Assembly (NCBI GenBank): GCA_039832905.1
Contig: JBDOLX010000093.1
Location: forward strand, 11,851-61,333
DNA from: Desulfurobacteriaceae bacterium
Lineage (GTDB): Bacteria; Aquificota; Aquificia; Desulfurobacteriales; Desulfurobacteriaceae
Reading direction: 5' to 3'
Length of the DNA: 49,483 nucleotides
Part shown: in pieces, positions 42,084 through 49,483 of the stretch
Position numbering within the stretch: the stretch's first letter is position 1
Layout of the letters: the number at the start of each line of letters is the position of its first letter
The notes under the pieces: generated by a model
Told to the model about the DNA's origin: nothing
Databases searched by the model: none
The model's input: the letters and a program-made list of their open reading frames with translations, nothing else
Program-made: the position numbers and the translations under genes

Positions 42084-43175
42084 GTGATGATTACAGACGA
42101 AAAATTCATGAAGCTTGCTATCAAGGAAGCCTACAAAGCAAAAGGAAAAACCCTTCCTAATCCGGCAGTTGGTGCCGTTATAGTTAAAGATGGCAAAGTA
42201 ATAGCAACAGGTTATCATGAAAAGGTAGGACTTCCCCATGCTGAAAGAATAGCGATAGAGAAAGCAGGAGAAAATGCTAAAGGATCTATACTTTACGTAA
42301 CCCTTGAACCTTGTAACCATTATGGAAAGACCCCTCCCTGTTCAGAAAAAATAATAAATGCTGGAATAAAGAAAGTAGTGGTCGGAATTAGAGATCCTAA
42401 CCCTGTAGCGAGAGGGGGAGTTGAAAGGCTAAAAAGTGCAGGAATAGAGGTAAAAGTTGGAGTTCTTGAAAAGGAGTGTTTTGAGCTTATAGACGACTTT
42501 ATTGTTAACTTGAAGGAAGATCGTCCTTTTATTTCTTTAAAGCTCGCAGCAACACTTGATGGGAAAATTGCAGATTATAAAGGAAATTCCAAGTGGATAA
42601 CTTCTAAAGAGTCCCGCAAACTTGTTCATCTTTTAAGAAGCTACCATAATGCTGTAATGGTAGGAATAGGAACTGTCCTAAAAGATGACCCACTTTTAAA
42701 TGTGAGAGAAGTAGAAACAAACTTTCAGCCTAAAGCAATAGTTGTTGATCCCCACTTAAAAATTCCTTTAGATTGCCGATTAATAAAAAGTAGAAGTGAA
42801 GACTTGATAATCATTACTACAAGGAAAAGTATGACTTCTGAGAAGAGTTTATTTTTAAGAGAGAGAGGAGTTAAACTACTAGAAGCAGGTAAAAGTTCTA
42901 TTGAACTTAAGACTGTTTTGGGAAGGCTAAGAAAAGAGTTCGGTATTTATTCAATTATGTGTGAAGGTGGCTCAAAGTTGGCAGGTAGCTTATTGGAGGA
43001 GAATTTAATTGATAAGTTCTACCTATTCTATGCACCTAAAGTCTTAGGTGGAAAGGGAATGTCAATGTTTGAAGGAGGTTTTTTGATAGAAGATGCTCAT
43101 CCAATTAGGATCTTTTCAATCAATAGTATAGGTAATGATTTACTAATTAAGGCTTATAGAATAGAGGCAATATAA
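42084..43175 (+). CDS. ribD: Bifunctional riboflavin biosynthesis deaminase/reductase
   Basis: The 363-residue RibD has an N-terminal zinc deaminase (LPHAERIA and EPCNHYGKTPPC, with LPNPAVGAVIV) and a C-terminal NADPH reductase from about residue 145 (RPFISLKLAATLDGKIAD, MVGIGTVLKDDPLL, CEGGSKLAGSLL). It performs the second and third steps of riboflavin synthesis. The start is GTG 42084, eight bases from AAGG; ATG 42087 is possible. The stop overlaps the methyltransferase start (TAATG). Confidence 0.96.
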   Translation: MMITDEKFMKLAIKEAYKAKGKTLPNPAVGAVIVKDGKVIATGYHEKVGLPHAERIAIEKAGENAKGSILYVTLEPCNHYGKTPPCSEKIINAGIKKVVVGIRDPNPVARGGVERLKSAGIEVKVGVLEKECFELIDDFIVNLKEDRPFISLKLAATLDGKIADYKGNSKWITSKESRKLVHLLRSYHNAVMVGIGTVLKDDPLLNVREVETNFQPKAIVVDPHLKIPLDCRLIKSRSEDLIIITTRKSMTSEKSLFLRERGVKLLEAGKSSIELKTVLGRLRKEFGIYSIMCEGGSKLAGSLLEENLIDKFYLFYAPKVLGGKGMSMFEGGFLIEDAHPIRIFSINSIGNDLLIKAYRIEAI

Positions 43176-43987
43176 TGAAACTGGGTACTATAGGAAATGC
43201 TGAAAGAAATTTGCTTTATATTCCTAAGAATATAAAAAGAATAGAAGAAAAAAAATACAGTTTAGGAAGAGAACTTTTAAAAGACGGTATTCCTAGAGGG
43301 ACTACCTACTTTATTGCTGCGGAAAGAATAAAAGATGAAAGTAAAGTTTTAGAAGTAGGATGTTCTTATGGTTATTTTGGTAAGCAACTAAAGAATTTAA
43401 AACAGGTAAATATAGTTGGAATAGATATTGATAAAGAAGCTTTAACTGAAGCTAAAGAAACAGGTGCCTATGATACATTGTTAGAGATGAACTTAGAATC
43501 TTCTCAATCTCTCTATGAGTTAAAAAAAAGATACTATGAAAGTTTCGATACTATTTTATGTTTGGATGTTTTAGAACATATAAGAAATATAAATGAACTT
43601 TTTTTAACTTTAATTTCTTTGCTGAAACCTGAAGGAGAACTAGTAGTAAGTATTCCTAACATAGGGCATTTAGATATTATTTACAATCTATTAATTGGAA
43701 GATTTAATTATTCTCTTCTGGGAATACTTGATAACACTCATCTAAGGTTCTTTACTGAAGATTCTTTTAGGGACTGGATTCAGATTATATCTGAAGATAA
43801 CAAGTTGAATTTACAAGTAGAGTTGATTGGACAAACTTTTTCAGATCGGATAGAACTGTCTGGAGAGTTGGATAATAATCTACAAGAATATGTAATAAAG
43901 AAGCTGATTTTAATGAGTAAAAAAGTAAACAATAGAAATTTATTTGTCGTTCAAAATTTGTTCTCAGTTAGGAGATATAATGGGTAA
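43175..43987 (+). CDS. SAM-dependent methyltransferase (class I)
   Basis: The 270-residue protein has motif I VLEVGCSYGYFG (about 64-75), the acidic residue after strand 2 in VGIDIDKEA, and motif LCLDVLEHIRN. This is the Methyltransf_23 pattern, often acting on sugars or lipids in surface-glycan clusters. It overlaps ribD by TAATG and the glycosyltransferase gene by eight bases, so it is probably the first gene of the glycan cluster in expression terms. The substrate is unknown. Confidence 0.82.
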   Translation: MKLGTIGNAERNLLYIPKNIKRIEEKKYSLGRELLKDGIPRGTTYFIAAERIKDESKVLEVGCSYGYFGKQLKNLKQVNIVGIDIDKEALTEAKETGAYDTLLEMNLESSQSLYELKKRYYESFDTILCLDVLEHIRNINELFLTLISLLKPEGELVVSIPNIGHLDIIYNLLIGRFNYSLLGILDNTHLRFFTEDSFRDWIQIISEDNKLNLQVELIGQTFSDRIELSGELDNNLQEYVIKKLILMSKKVNNRNLFVVQNLFSVRRYNG

Positions 43988-46850
43988 TAAAAAGGGAATA
44001 AGTTTGTTAATTCCTACTTATAACCGGCCTTACTTTCTTCGTAGAGCTCTTATTTCTGTCTTGAATCAAACTAGACTACCGGATGAAATAATAATTTCTG
44101 ATGATAATCCCTCTTCTAATGAAAACTTTGTAGCTATTAAAGATTTGGTTGAAAAACATAAAGGGCTGATAAGATATAGGAAAAATAGTGAAAGGCTAGG
44201 GGTAGAAAAAAATTACTCCAAATTATTAGAAGAAGCAAATTATGAATATGTAAAGTTTCTTGCAGATGATGATTGGTTGCATCCAGAAACTTTAGAATTA
44301 ATGGAAAAAGTCCTTGATCGATATGAAGAGGTTGTCCTTGTTTCTTCTCAAAGAATTCCTGTTAATGAAGAAGAGGAGCTTGTTTACGGTGTAGAAGCCA
44401 CGAAACCTTTATGTAGTGAAGATCAAATATTGAATGGAAAAGAGGTAATAAGGAAATCCTTAACTGATTTAAAAAACTACGTAGGAAAATTTTCAACCTA
44501 TATGTTTAGGAAATCTCATTTAGATATAAATCCTTTTCAGTTTTGTGGTTTAAACTTTAGAGCCAATGCAGACTGGGTTTTATGGATGTATTTGCTATCT
44601 AAGGGAAATCTTTTCTATTTTTCTCGTCCTTTGTCTTTTTTTACTGTTCATTCTGGACAAGATCAAATTAGTTTGAGTGATCAAATCTCTGGGGTTAAAG
44701 AACGTATAGAACTCATTTTTAATGAGAGAGTTCATAAAACTTTTGGTATTCAACTAACTTCTGAAGAAAAAGCACAAGCGGTTGAAAACTTAGCGTTAGA
44801 TTTAGGTTATTTAAAATTAAAGCTTCCTAAGAACAAAACTGAAGAACTAATAGAGATCCTTTTAGAAAAGTATCAAAAAGATCTGTTAAAAATAATGAAG
44901 GAAGAATATGATCGTTCTCCCTTTTCTATTATAGTTGTTACCTATAACTCTTCTTCGACTATAGAAAAACTCCTTGAATCCCTGAACGCTTCTATAAGAG
45001 AAGATGACGAAGTAATAATTATTGATAATGCTTCACACGATGATACTTTCTCTATAATTGAAGAATTTTTAAGAAAAAAAGAACTCACAAATTATAAGGT
45101 TGTTAAGTTAAATGAGAATATTGGTTATGCTGCTGCAGTAAATGAAGGAGTAAAGTTATCCAGGAATGACTATCTCGCTTTTGTTAATCCGGATACAGTT
45201 CTTCCTGTTAATTGGAGTAAAGTTGTTTACGAAAATTTGAAAAAGACAGAAGTTGGAGCAGTAGGAGCAATTTCTAACTATGCTATTGATTTACAAGATG
45301 TTAAAAGATTTTCCTCCTTTGCCGAGGTTCTGGAAGAAGAAACCTTCTGCAAGTATGTAAACTTAGTTAATGAGCACTTGGGTAATTTATACGGGAAAAG
45401 CAGTGAAGAAAAGAAATTTCTTGTAGGTTTCTTTTTAGCAACGAAAAAGGAGGTCTTTGAAAAGGTAGGGGGCTTTGATAAAGAACTTTTTTTAGGAATG
45501 GATGACCTAGATTACTCTCTAAAATTAAGAGAGCACGGTTTTAAACTTCTTCTTCCTAAGAATCTTTTTGTTTACCATGAAGGACATGTTTCGTTTAAGA
45601 ATAGCAAAGGAAGTGAAAAACTTAGAGAGTTGACGGAAAATGTTTTTGCCGAGAAATTAATAAAGAAGTATGGTTTCGGCAATGTACCTACACCTGAAGA
45701 TCTTTGGGCAGATAAGGGGGCAATTTACTTTGCAACTTTTTTACCCGCAGATCCTAAATATAGGTTTATGTTTAAGTTCTCAGATGGAAAAGTGGATTTT
45801 AGGCATGTAGCGAAGGAGATTGTAAGAAAGCCAAAAGTAGGAATCATTACAGTTTCTTATTTTTCGTCAGAAGAAATATATCTCATGGCAAGGAGTTTAT
45901 CCAATTTATCCTATACTAATTTTCATTGGTACATAATAGATCATTCTGAAGACGAAAAAGAAATAGATCTTTTAAGATCTGCTACATTAGTTTTACCTGA
46001 CCATAAGGTAACAATTATAGGTAGAGAAAATCTTGGCTATGCAGCAGGAGTAAATTTTGGTGTTGAATTAGCCCTTAAGGATGATTGTGAGTATTTATGG
46101 ATTTTAAATCCAGATGTAGAAGTAGAGTCTAACACACTTATTGAATTACTAAGAACGGTTCTATTTACCGGGGTTCCTGTTGTAACCTGTAAGATTAGAG
46201 ATTCTGTTGAAAGAGATAAACTCCAATATGATGGATTTAGAGCTAGTTATAAGCCTTTTCTGGACTATCCTCAGCGAATACATAGAGTTTTATTTTTGTC
46301 TGGAGCTAATATATTTTTAAAGGCAGAAATTTTTAAAAATGTGAAATTTGAAGAATCGTACTTTCTCTATTTTGAGGATAATGATTTTTATGAAAAACTC
46401 TTAGGTTGTGGACTGTATCCTTTATATACTCCTTATGTTAGTGTTTATCATAAAAATAAAAGCGGTAAATTTTTATCTTCACCAGTAGAGATTTATTATT
46501 TTTTCAGAAATCTCATTTTCTTTTTTAAAGGAAGAGATATTTCATTTATTATCGAAAAGGTTTTTGAAGTTTACAAAAATATTTTTTCAAACAAGAAAAA
46601 GCTTAGATCACTAATAGCTGCTATTTACGATGGAGTATTTGATAAACTAGGAAAAAGTGACCTTTCTTTCCTTTCTTCCCTTCCTAAAGATCGAAACAAA
46701 AAGAAACTTCTAAAAAGCTATCTGGACCTAAGAAGAGTTAGTAAAGTTCTAGCAATGGAAAAAGGAAGAGAGTATCTGCTTTTAAATCCAAGGGATAGGG
46801 ATGTATTCTATAAATACTTTAGGGACGCTATAATCTTGATGGAGAGGTGA
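43980..46850 (+). CDS. Triple-module GT2 glycosyltransferase
   Basis: Start at ATG 43980 after TTAGGAGATATA gives 956 residues; an upstream in-frame start at 43944 is rejected. Three GT-A modules are visible: module 1 about 6-230 (LIPTYNRPYFLRRAL, LADDDW), module 2 about 312-520 (IIVVTYNSSSTIEKLL, FVNPDTVLP, GFFLATKKEVFEKVGGFD) and module 3 about 617-850 (VGIITVSYFSSEE, LGYAAGVNFG, ILNPDVEVE). Modules 2 and 3 resemble rhamnosyltransferase-type GT2. Several linked enzymes suggest assembly of a repeating or multi-sugar glycan at the membrane. Confidence 0.9.
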   Translation: MGNKKGISLLIPTYNRPYFLRRALISVLNQTRLPDEIIISDDNPSSNENFVAIKDLVEKHKGLIRYRKNSERLGVEKNYSKLLEEANYEYVKFLADDDWLHPETLELMEKVLDRYEEVVLVSSQRIPVNEEEELVYGVEATKPLCSEDQILNGKEVIRKSLTDLKNYVGKFSTYMFRKSHLDINPFQFCGLNFRANADWVLWMYLLSKGNLFYFSRPLSFFTVHSGQDQISLSDQISGVKERIELIFNERVHKTFGIQLTSEEKAQAVENLALDLGYLKLKLPKNKTEELIEILLEKYQKDLLKIMKEEYDRSPFSIIVVTYNSSSTIEKLLESLNASIREDDEVIIIDNASHDDTFSIIEEFLRKKELTNYKVVKLNENIGYAAAVNEGVKLSRNDYLAFVNPDTVLPVNWSKVVYENLKKTEVGAVGAISNYAIDLQDVKRFSSFAEVLEEETFCKYVNLVNEHLGNLYGKSSEEKKFLVGFFLATKKEVFEKVGGFDKELFLGMDDLDYSLKLREHGFKLLLPKNLFVYHEGHVSFKNSKGSEKLRELTENVFAEKLIKKYGFGNVPTPEDLWADKGAIYFATFLPADPKYRFMFKFSDGKVDFRHVAKEIVRKPKVGIITVSYFSSEEIYLMARSLSNLSYTNFHWYIIDHSEDEKEIDLLRSATLVLPDHKVTIIGRENLGYAAGVNFGVELALKDDCEYLWILNPDVEVESNTLIELLRTVLFTGVPVVTCKIRDSVERDKLQYDGFRASYKPFLDYPQRIHRVLFLSGANIFLKAEIFKNVKFEESYFLYFEDNDFYEKLLGCGLYPLYTPYVSVYHKNKSGKFLSSPVEIYYFFRNLIFFFKGRDISFIIEKVFEVYKNIFSNKKKLRSLIAAIYDGVFDKLGKSDLSFLSSLPKDRNKKKLLKSYLDLRRVSKVLAMEKGREYLLLNPRDRDVFYKYFRDAIILMER

Positions 46851-46853
46851 GAA

Positions 46854-48110
46854 GTGGAAGAGAAAGTAAGTGTTTTAGTGATTTCAACTGGTAAATTTAA
46901 TGAGGAATTGGTCACTTCACTGGAAGAAAATAGAGACTATATTAAGGAAGTTTTTATCTCAGGTGATACAAGTTCTCTTCCTGAAGGAATCAAGGATCTT
47001 CAAATTCCTTTGATTTATTTGGATATCCAAACTTTTAATAAAGCTGTCATAAGGAATAAGTTTTTAGAGTCCTCTTCGTCAGAATTGGTTCTTTTCCTTA
47101 GTTCTGAATGTTCTTTAGAAGATTCAACAATTGAAGAACTCGTTGCAGATATGGAGGATTTTGGGGCAGATATTGTTTATCCTAACTTAATAGTGCAACT
47201 TGGGGAGGAAGAAAAAATAAGAAACTTTGACGATTTTTATGGAAAAGAAGTTGAGATTGTGAAAAGTCTTTCCATAGAAAAACTTATTCCTGAATGGGGA
47301 ATACTTGCTAGAAAGTCAAAAATAGAAAGTTTAAATCGTTTTGATGAAAAGTTTGCAGATTACGAATTTTATGAATTTTTGTACAGAAACCTCAGAAATC
47401 TAAGACTGAAGCTTTCTGAGCTTAGTTATGTAACTTACTCGATAGGCAATACTTTTATAGATACATCATATAGAAGTTTGGTTATACGAAACAACGTACT
47501 AAAAAATTATGATTGGAAGTCAGAGATTTTTCCCTTTCTCTCATGGGAAGAAAAACCGGAAGTAGCTGAAGCAACTGCCCTCACGATAGTAGGTAGAACT
47601 CTTTCAGACTATTATGATTACTTTAACGCATCAGATTTCTTTAGAAAAGCTTTACTTACATTTCACAACCAGGTAACCTTGCAGGAATTAATAAAAATCT
47701 ATTTAAATATGGGATTATTTAGAGAAGCAAAAGACTTAATTAGTGATTTACAAGGAGTATCTAAAGAAGATCAGGAGAAATTAAACTTTTATACTGAAAA
47801 AGTGGAATCTTTAGTTAAAGAGCTTGAAAAGGGAGTAGAAGAAGGGAAGGTTTTTGAGGTCTTTACTGCTATTCAGGATGTGGCAACATTTTACGAGGGA
47901 GCACCTATTCATAATATTCTCGGAGTTATTAATTGGATACAAGGTAATAAGGAAGAGGCTTATAAATTTTTCTTTAAGGCAGTAACGATGAATCCTTTGG
48001 ATAATGACTATCTCTACAATCTTGCAGAAGTGGCAAAGGATCTCAATAGAAAAGAAGAAGTAAAAAACCTTATTGAGAGACTGGTTAGTATCGAGAGGAA
48101 AAATGGTTAA
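46854..48110 (+). CDS. Degenerate GT-A-like domain with TPR repeats
   Basis: This 418-residue protein starts with GTG 46854. Residues 1-200 have a GT2-like layout (VSVLVISTGKFNEEL, AVIRNKFLESSSSELVLFLSS, then DFGADIVYPNLIV) but no clear DxD, so activity is doubtful. Residues about 240-410 are helical repeats, with at least one good TPR unit (HNILGVINWIQGNKEEAYKF). It may be a scaffold for the neighbouring enzymes. It overlaps the sulfotransferase start by eight bases. Confidence 0.75.
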   Translation: MEEKVSVLVISTGKFNEELVTSLEENRDYIKEVFISGDTSSLPEGIKDLQIPLIYLDIQTFNKAVIRNKFLESSSSELVLFLSSECSLEDSTIEELVADMEDFGADIVYPNLIVQLGEEEKIRNFDDFYGKEVEIVKSLSIEKLIPEWGILARKSKIESLNRFDEKFADYEFYEFLYRNLRNLRLKLSELSYVTYSIGNTFIDTSYRSLVIRNNVLKNYDWKSEIFPFLSWEEKPEVAEATALTIVGRTLSDYYDYFNASDFFRKALLTFHNQVTLQELIKIYLNMGLFREAKDLISDLQGVSKEDQEKLNFYTEKVESLVKELEKGVEEGKVFEVFTAIQDVATFYEGAPIHNILGVINWIQGNKEEAYKFFFKAVTMNPLDNDYLYNLAEVAKDLNRKEEVKNLIERLVSIERKNG

Positions 48111-48972
48111 AAAAAATAAATCAAGAGATGAAAATTATTGGAAAGTTTTAAATTCCTTGAAAGAAAGAGAATTTTTTAAAGATACATTAAAACAGCTAAA
48201 ATCTAAGAGGTTGATATTCACGGTAACAACTGGGCGCAGTGGGACAGGATATCTGGCAAAGATGTTATCTTTATTCCCTTCTATTTACGCTTTTCACGAA
48301 CCGGAGCCTGATTTTGTAGATGTCATGAGAAAAGCAATAGAAAAACCAGAATTGGCTGTTAAGTTTTGGGTTTTCAAAAAGTTGCCGGTTATAGCAAAGC
48401 TTTTAAAGAATATTTACTGTGAAACGAGCCATTTATTCTGTAAAGGGTTTTTCTATCCTTTACTTGACTTAGGCATTCTTCCTGAGCTGATCATTTTAAG
48501 GAGGGAGAGAAGAAAAGTAGCAAAGAGTTTATTTGAATTAGATACTATTCCTGGTAGAACACCATTAGCTATCTTTTACTACTTGAAACCTGATGACAGA
48601 GGAGTCTATTTACCTTTAGCAAATTGGCAAAAGCTTCATGACTATCAACTATGTTATTGGTATTGTTTAGAAATAGAAAAAAGAATGGAAATTTATAGAG
48701 AAGAAGTACTAAAAAGAGGTGGCAAAGTATACGAGGCAGAATTTTCATCACTTCTTAGTCTTGAAGGCTTTATTTCTTTTGTCGATAAGATGGGAATACT
48801 TCCTTCACATCCTGAAAACATTATTGAAAAACTTAAGCAACAAATAGGAAAGAAGATTAACGAGAAAAGGGAAGAAAAAGTTAGGAAACTTGAAAAGGAA
48901 CTTTCCACTTCTCAGATAGAGGAACTAGAGAGGGAAGTGGAAAACTTGGTGGGGTATTCGGGGTACAAATGA
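48103..48972 (+). CDS. Sulfotransferase family protein
   Basis: Start at ATG 48103 after GAGAGGAAAA gives 289 residues; an earlier in-frame GTG/ATG context at 48073 is rejected. The PAPS 5'-phosphosulfate loop is TTGRSGTGYLAKML (about 42-55), followed by FHEPEPDF and the second binding motif ELIILRRERRKVAKSL (about 138-153). The C-terminal 50 residues are charged and coiled-coil-like. It may sulfate a surface glycan. Its stop overlaps the next gene (ATGA). Confidence 0.82.
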   Translation: MVKKNKSRDENYWKVLNSLKEREFFKDTLKQLKSKRLIFTVTTGRSGTGYLAKMLSLFPSIYAFHEPEPDFVDVMRKAIEKPELAVKFWVFKKLPVIAKLLKNIYCETSHLFCKGFFYPLLDLGILPELIILRRERRKVAKSLFELDTIPGRTPLAIFYYLKPDDRGVYLPLANWQKLHDYQLCYWYCLEIEKRMEIYREEVLKRGGKVYEAEFSSLLSLEGFISFVDKMGILPSHPENIIEKLKQQIGKKINEKREEKVRKLEKELSTSQIEELEREVENLVGYSGYK

Positions 48973-49483
48973 AAATTTCTGCTTGCATAATAGCGAAGAA
49001 CGAGGAAAAAAATCTTCCTAGACTTCTTAAGAGCCTTAGGGGAAAGTTTGAAGAGATAATACTTGTTGATACAGGATCAGAAGATAGAACAGTAGAGATA
49101 GCAAAGGAATATGGTTGTAAAGTTGTAAAACACGAGTGGAATGGTTTTGCAGATGCAAGAAATAGAGCTATAGCAGAAGCAACTGGTGATTGGATATGGC
49201 ACTTTGATGCCGATTTCGAGCTTGAAGAAGAGGAGTATAAGAAAGCTTTGGTTTATTTAAAAAACGTTCCTGATTCTGTAGATGCAGTCTTAATAGGAGT
49301 AAAGAACTTTGATAAGTTTGGAAAGGTAAAAAGTATATCCTCTCACATTTTTATTCATCGAAATAAACCTAAGATTAAATGGGTTGGAAAGATCCATGAG
49401 ACCCCAAATGTAGAGTTTGCAATAGGTATTCCTATATTTGTGAACCACTATGGTTATGCAGATGAGAAAATACAGATAGAGAA
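48969..49483 (+). CDS. GT2 glycosyltransferase, WaaE/KdtX-like (partial, cut by window end)
   Basis: The first 171 codons are visible, starting at ATG 48969 within an ATGA overlap. The N-terminus MKISACIIAKNEEKNLPRLL, EIILVDTGSEDRTVEIA, FADARNRAIAEATGDW and the metal motif FDADF are the pattern of LPS core glucosyltransferases of the WaaE/KdtX type. WVGKIHETP also fits that family. The remaining C-terminal part lies beyond the window. Confidence 0.88.
   Translation, partial: MKISACIIAKNEEKNLPRLLKSLRGKFEEIILVDTGSEDRTVEIAKEYGCKVVKHEWNGFADARNRAIAEATGDWIWHFDADFELEEEEYKKALVYLKNVPDSVDAVLIGVKNFDKFGKVKSISSHIFIHRNKPKIKWVGKIHETPNVEFAIGIPIFVNHYGYADEKIQIE

Overview
The window reads as a chromosomal segment of an AT-rich thermophilic, Gram-negative, autotroph-like bacterium. 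The best guess is Aquificota, of the Desulfurobacterium/Thermovibrio type. This is inferred from Lys/Glu/Ile-rich proteins, GC-rich tRNA stems in AT-rich DNA, a branched-polyamine synthase gene, citramalate synthase and outer-membrane/LPS genes. No database search was possible. No phage, insertion sequence, CRISPR array or integron was seen. Genes are packed tightly, and six pairs share a TAATG stop/start.

Layout. (1) 1-3370: end of map, then infA-rpmJ-rpsM-rpsK-rpsD-rpoA-rplQ, closed by a strong terminator. (2) 3370-5064 (minus): minC-minD-minE division-site genes. (3) 5127-7857: polyamine operon speB-speE-bpsA. (4) 17066-7850 (minus): gltB, lysC, cimA, a voltage-gated-type K+ channel and a small membrane protein. 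(5) 17195-17529: tRNA-Thr, -Tyr, -Gly, -fMet behind a consensus promoter. (6) 17731-23457: leuD, leuB, asd, a Roadblock/LC7 protein, a UPF0173 hydrolase, a patatin-like lipase, acylphosphatase and a LysM/M23 envelope protein. (7) 23467-23858 (minus): two very small genes, a TatA-like protein and a zinc-ribbon protein. (8) 23998-32826: an unknown protein, prepilin peptidase, a PsiE-like protein, tsaB, rimI, a DUF465-type protein, ilvD, argD, a 573-residue orphan with a possible HIRAN-like end, and a lone OppD/DppD-type ATPase. (9) 35949-32820 (minus): a FadL-type outer-membrane channel and a VolA-like lipoprotein lipase, with a DUF503 gene upstream. (10) 36342-38513: rubredoxin, heptosyltransferase, DUF475. 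(11) 40075-38503 (minus): tRNA-Glu, queF and an MTA phosphorylase-family gene. (12) 40240-49483: purC, trpS, ribD, then a surface-glycan cluster (methyltransferase, triple-module glycosyltransferase, GT-like/TPR protein, sulfotransferase and a glycosyltransferase cut by the window end).

How the parts fit. Much of the window is amino-acid biosynthesis: aspartate family (lysC, asd), isoleucine/leucine (cimA, leuD, leuB, ilvD), glutamate (gltB) and arginine (argD). The polyamine operon produces methylthioadenosine, which the phosphorylase at 38503-39375 could recycle. Envelope functions (FadL/lipase, heptosyltransferase, prepilin peptidase, NlpD/EnvC-like factor, terminal glycan cluster) are spread between housekeeping genes.

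Most worth a second look: the lipase/FadL pair, the K+ channel whose first membrane helix lies upstream of any ATG/GTG/TTG, the tRNA-Glu trailer with G-runs and inverted repeats, the 573-residue orphan, the sulfotransferase-containing glycan cluster, and the small TatA-like gene.
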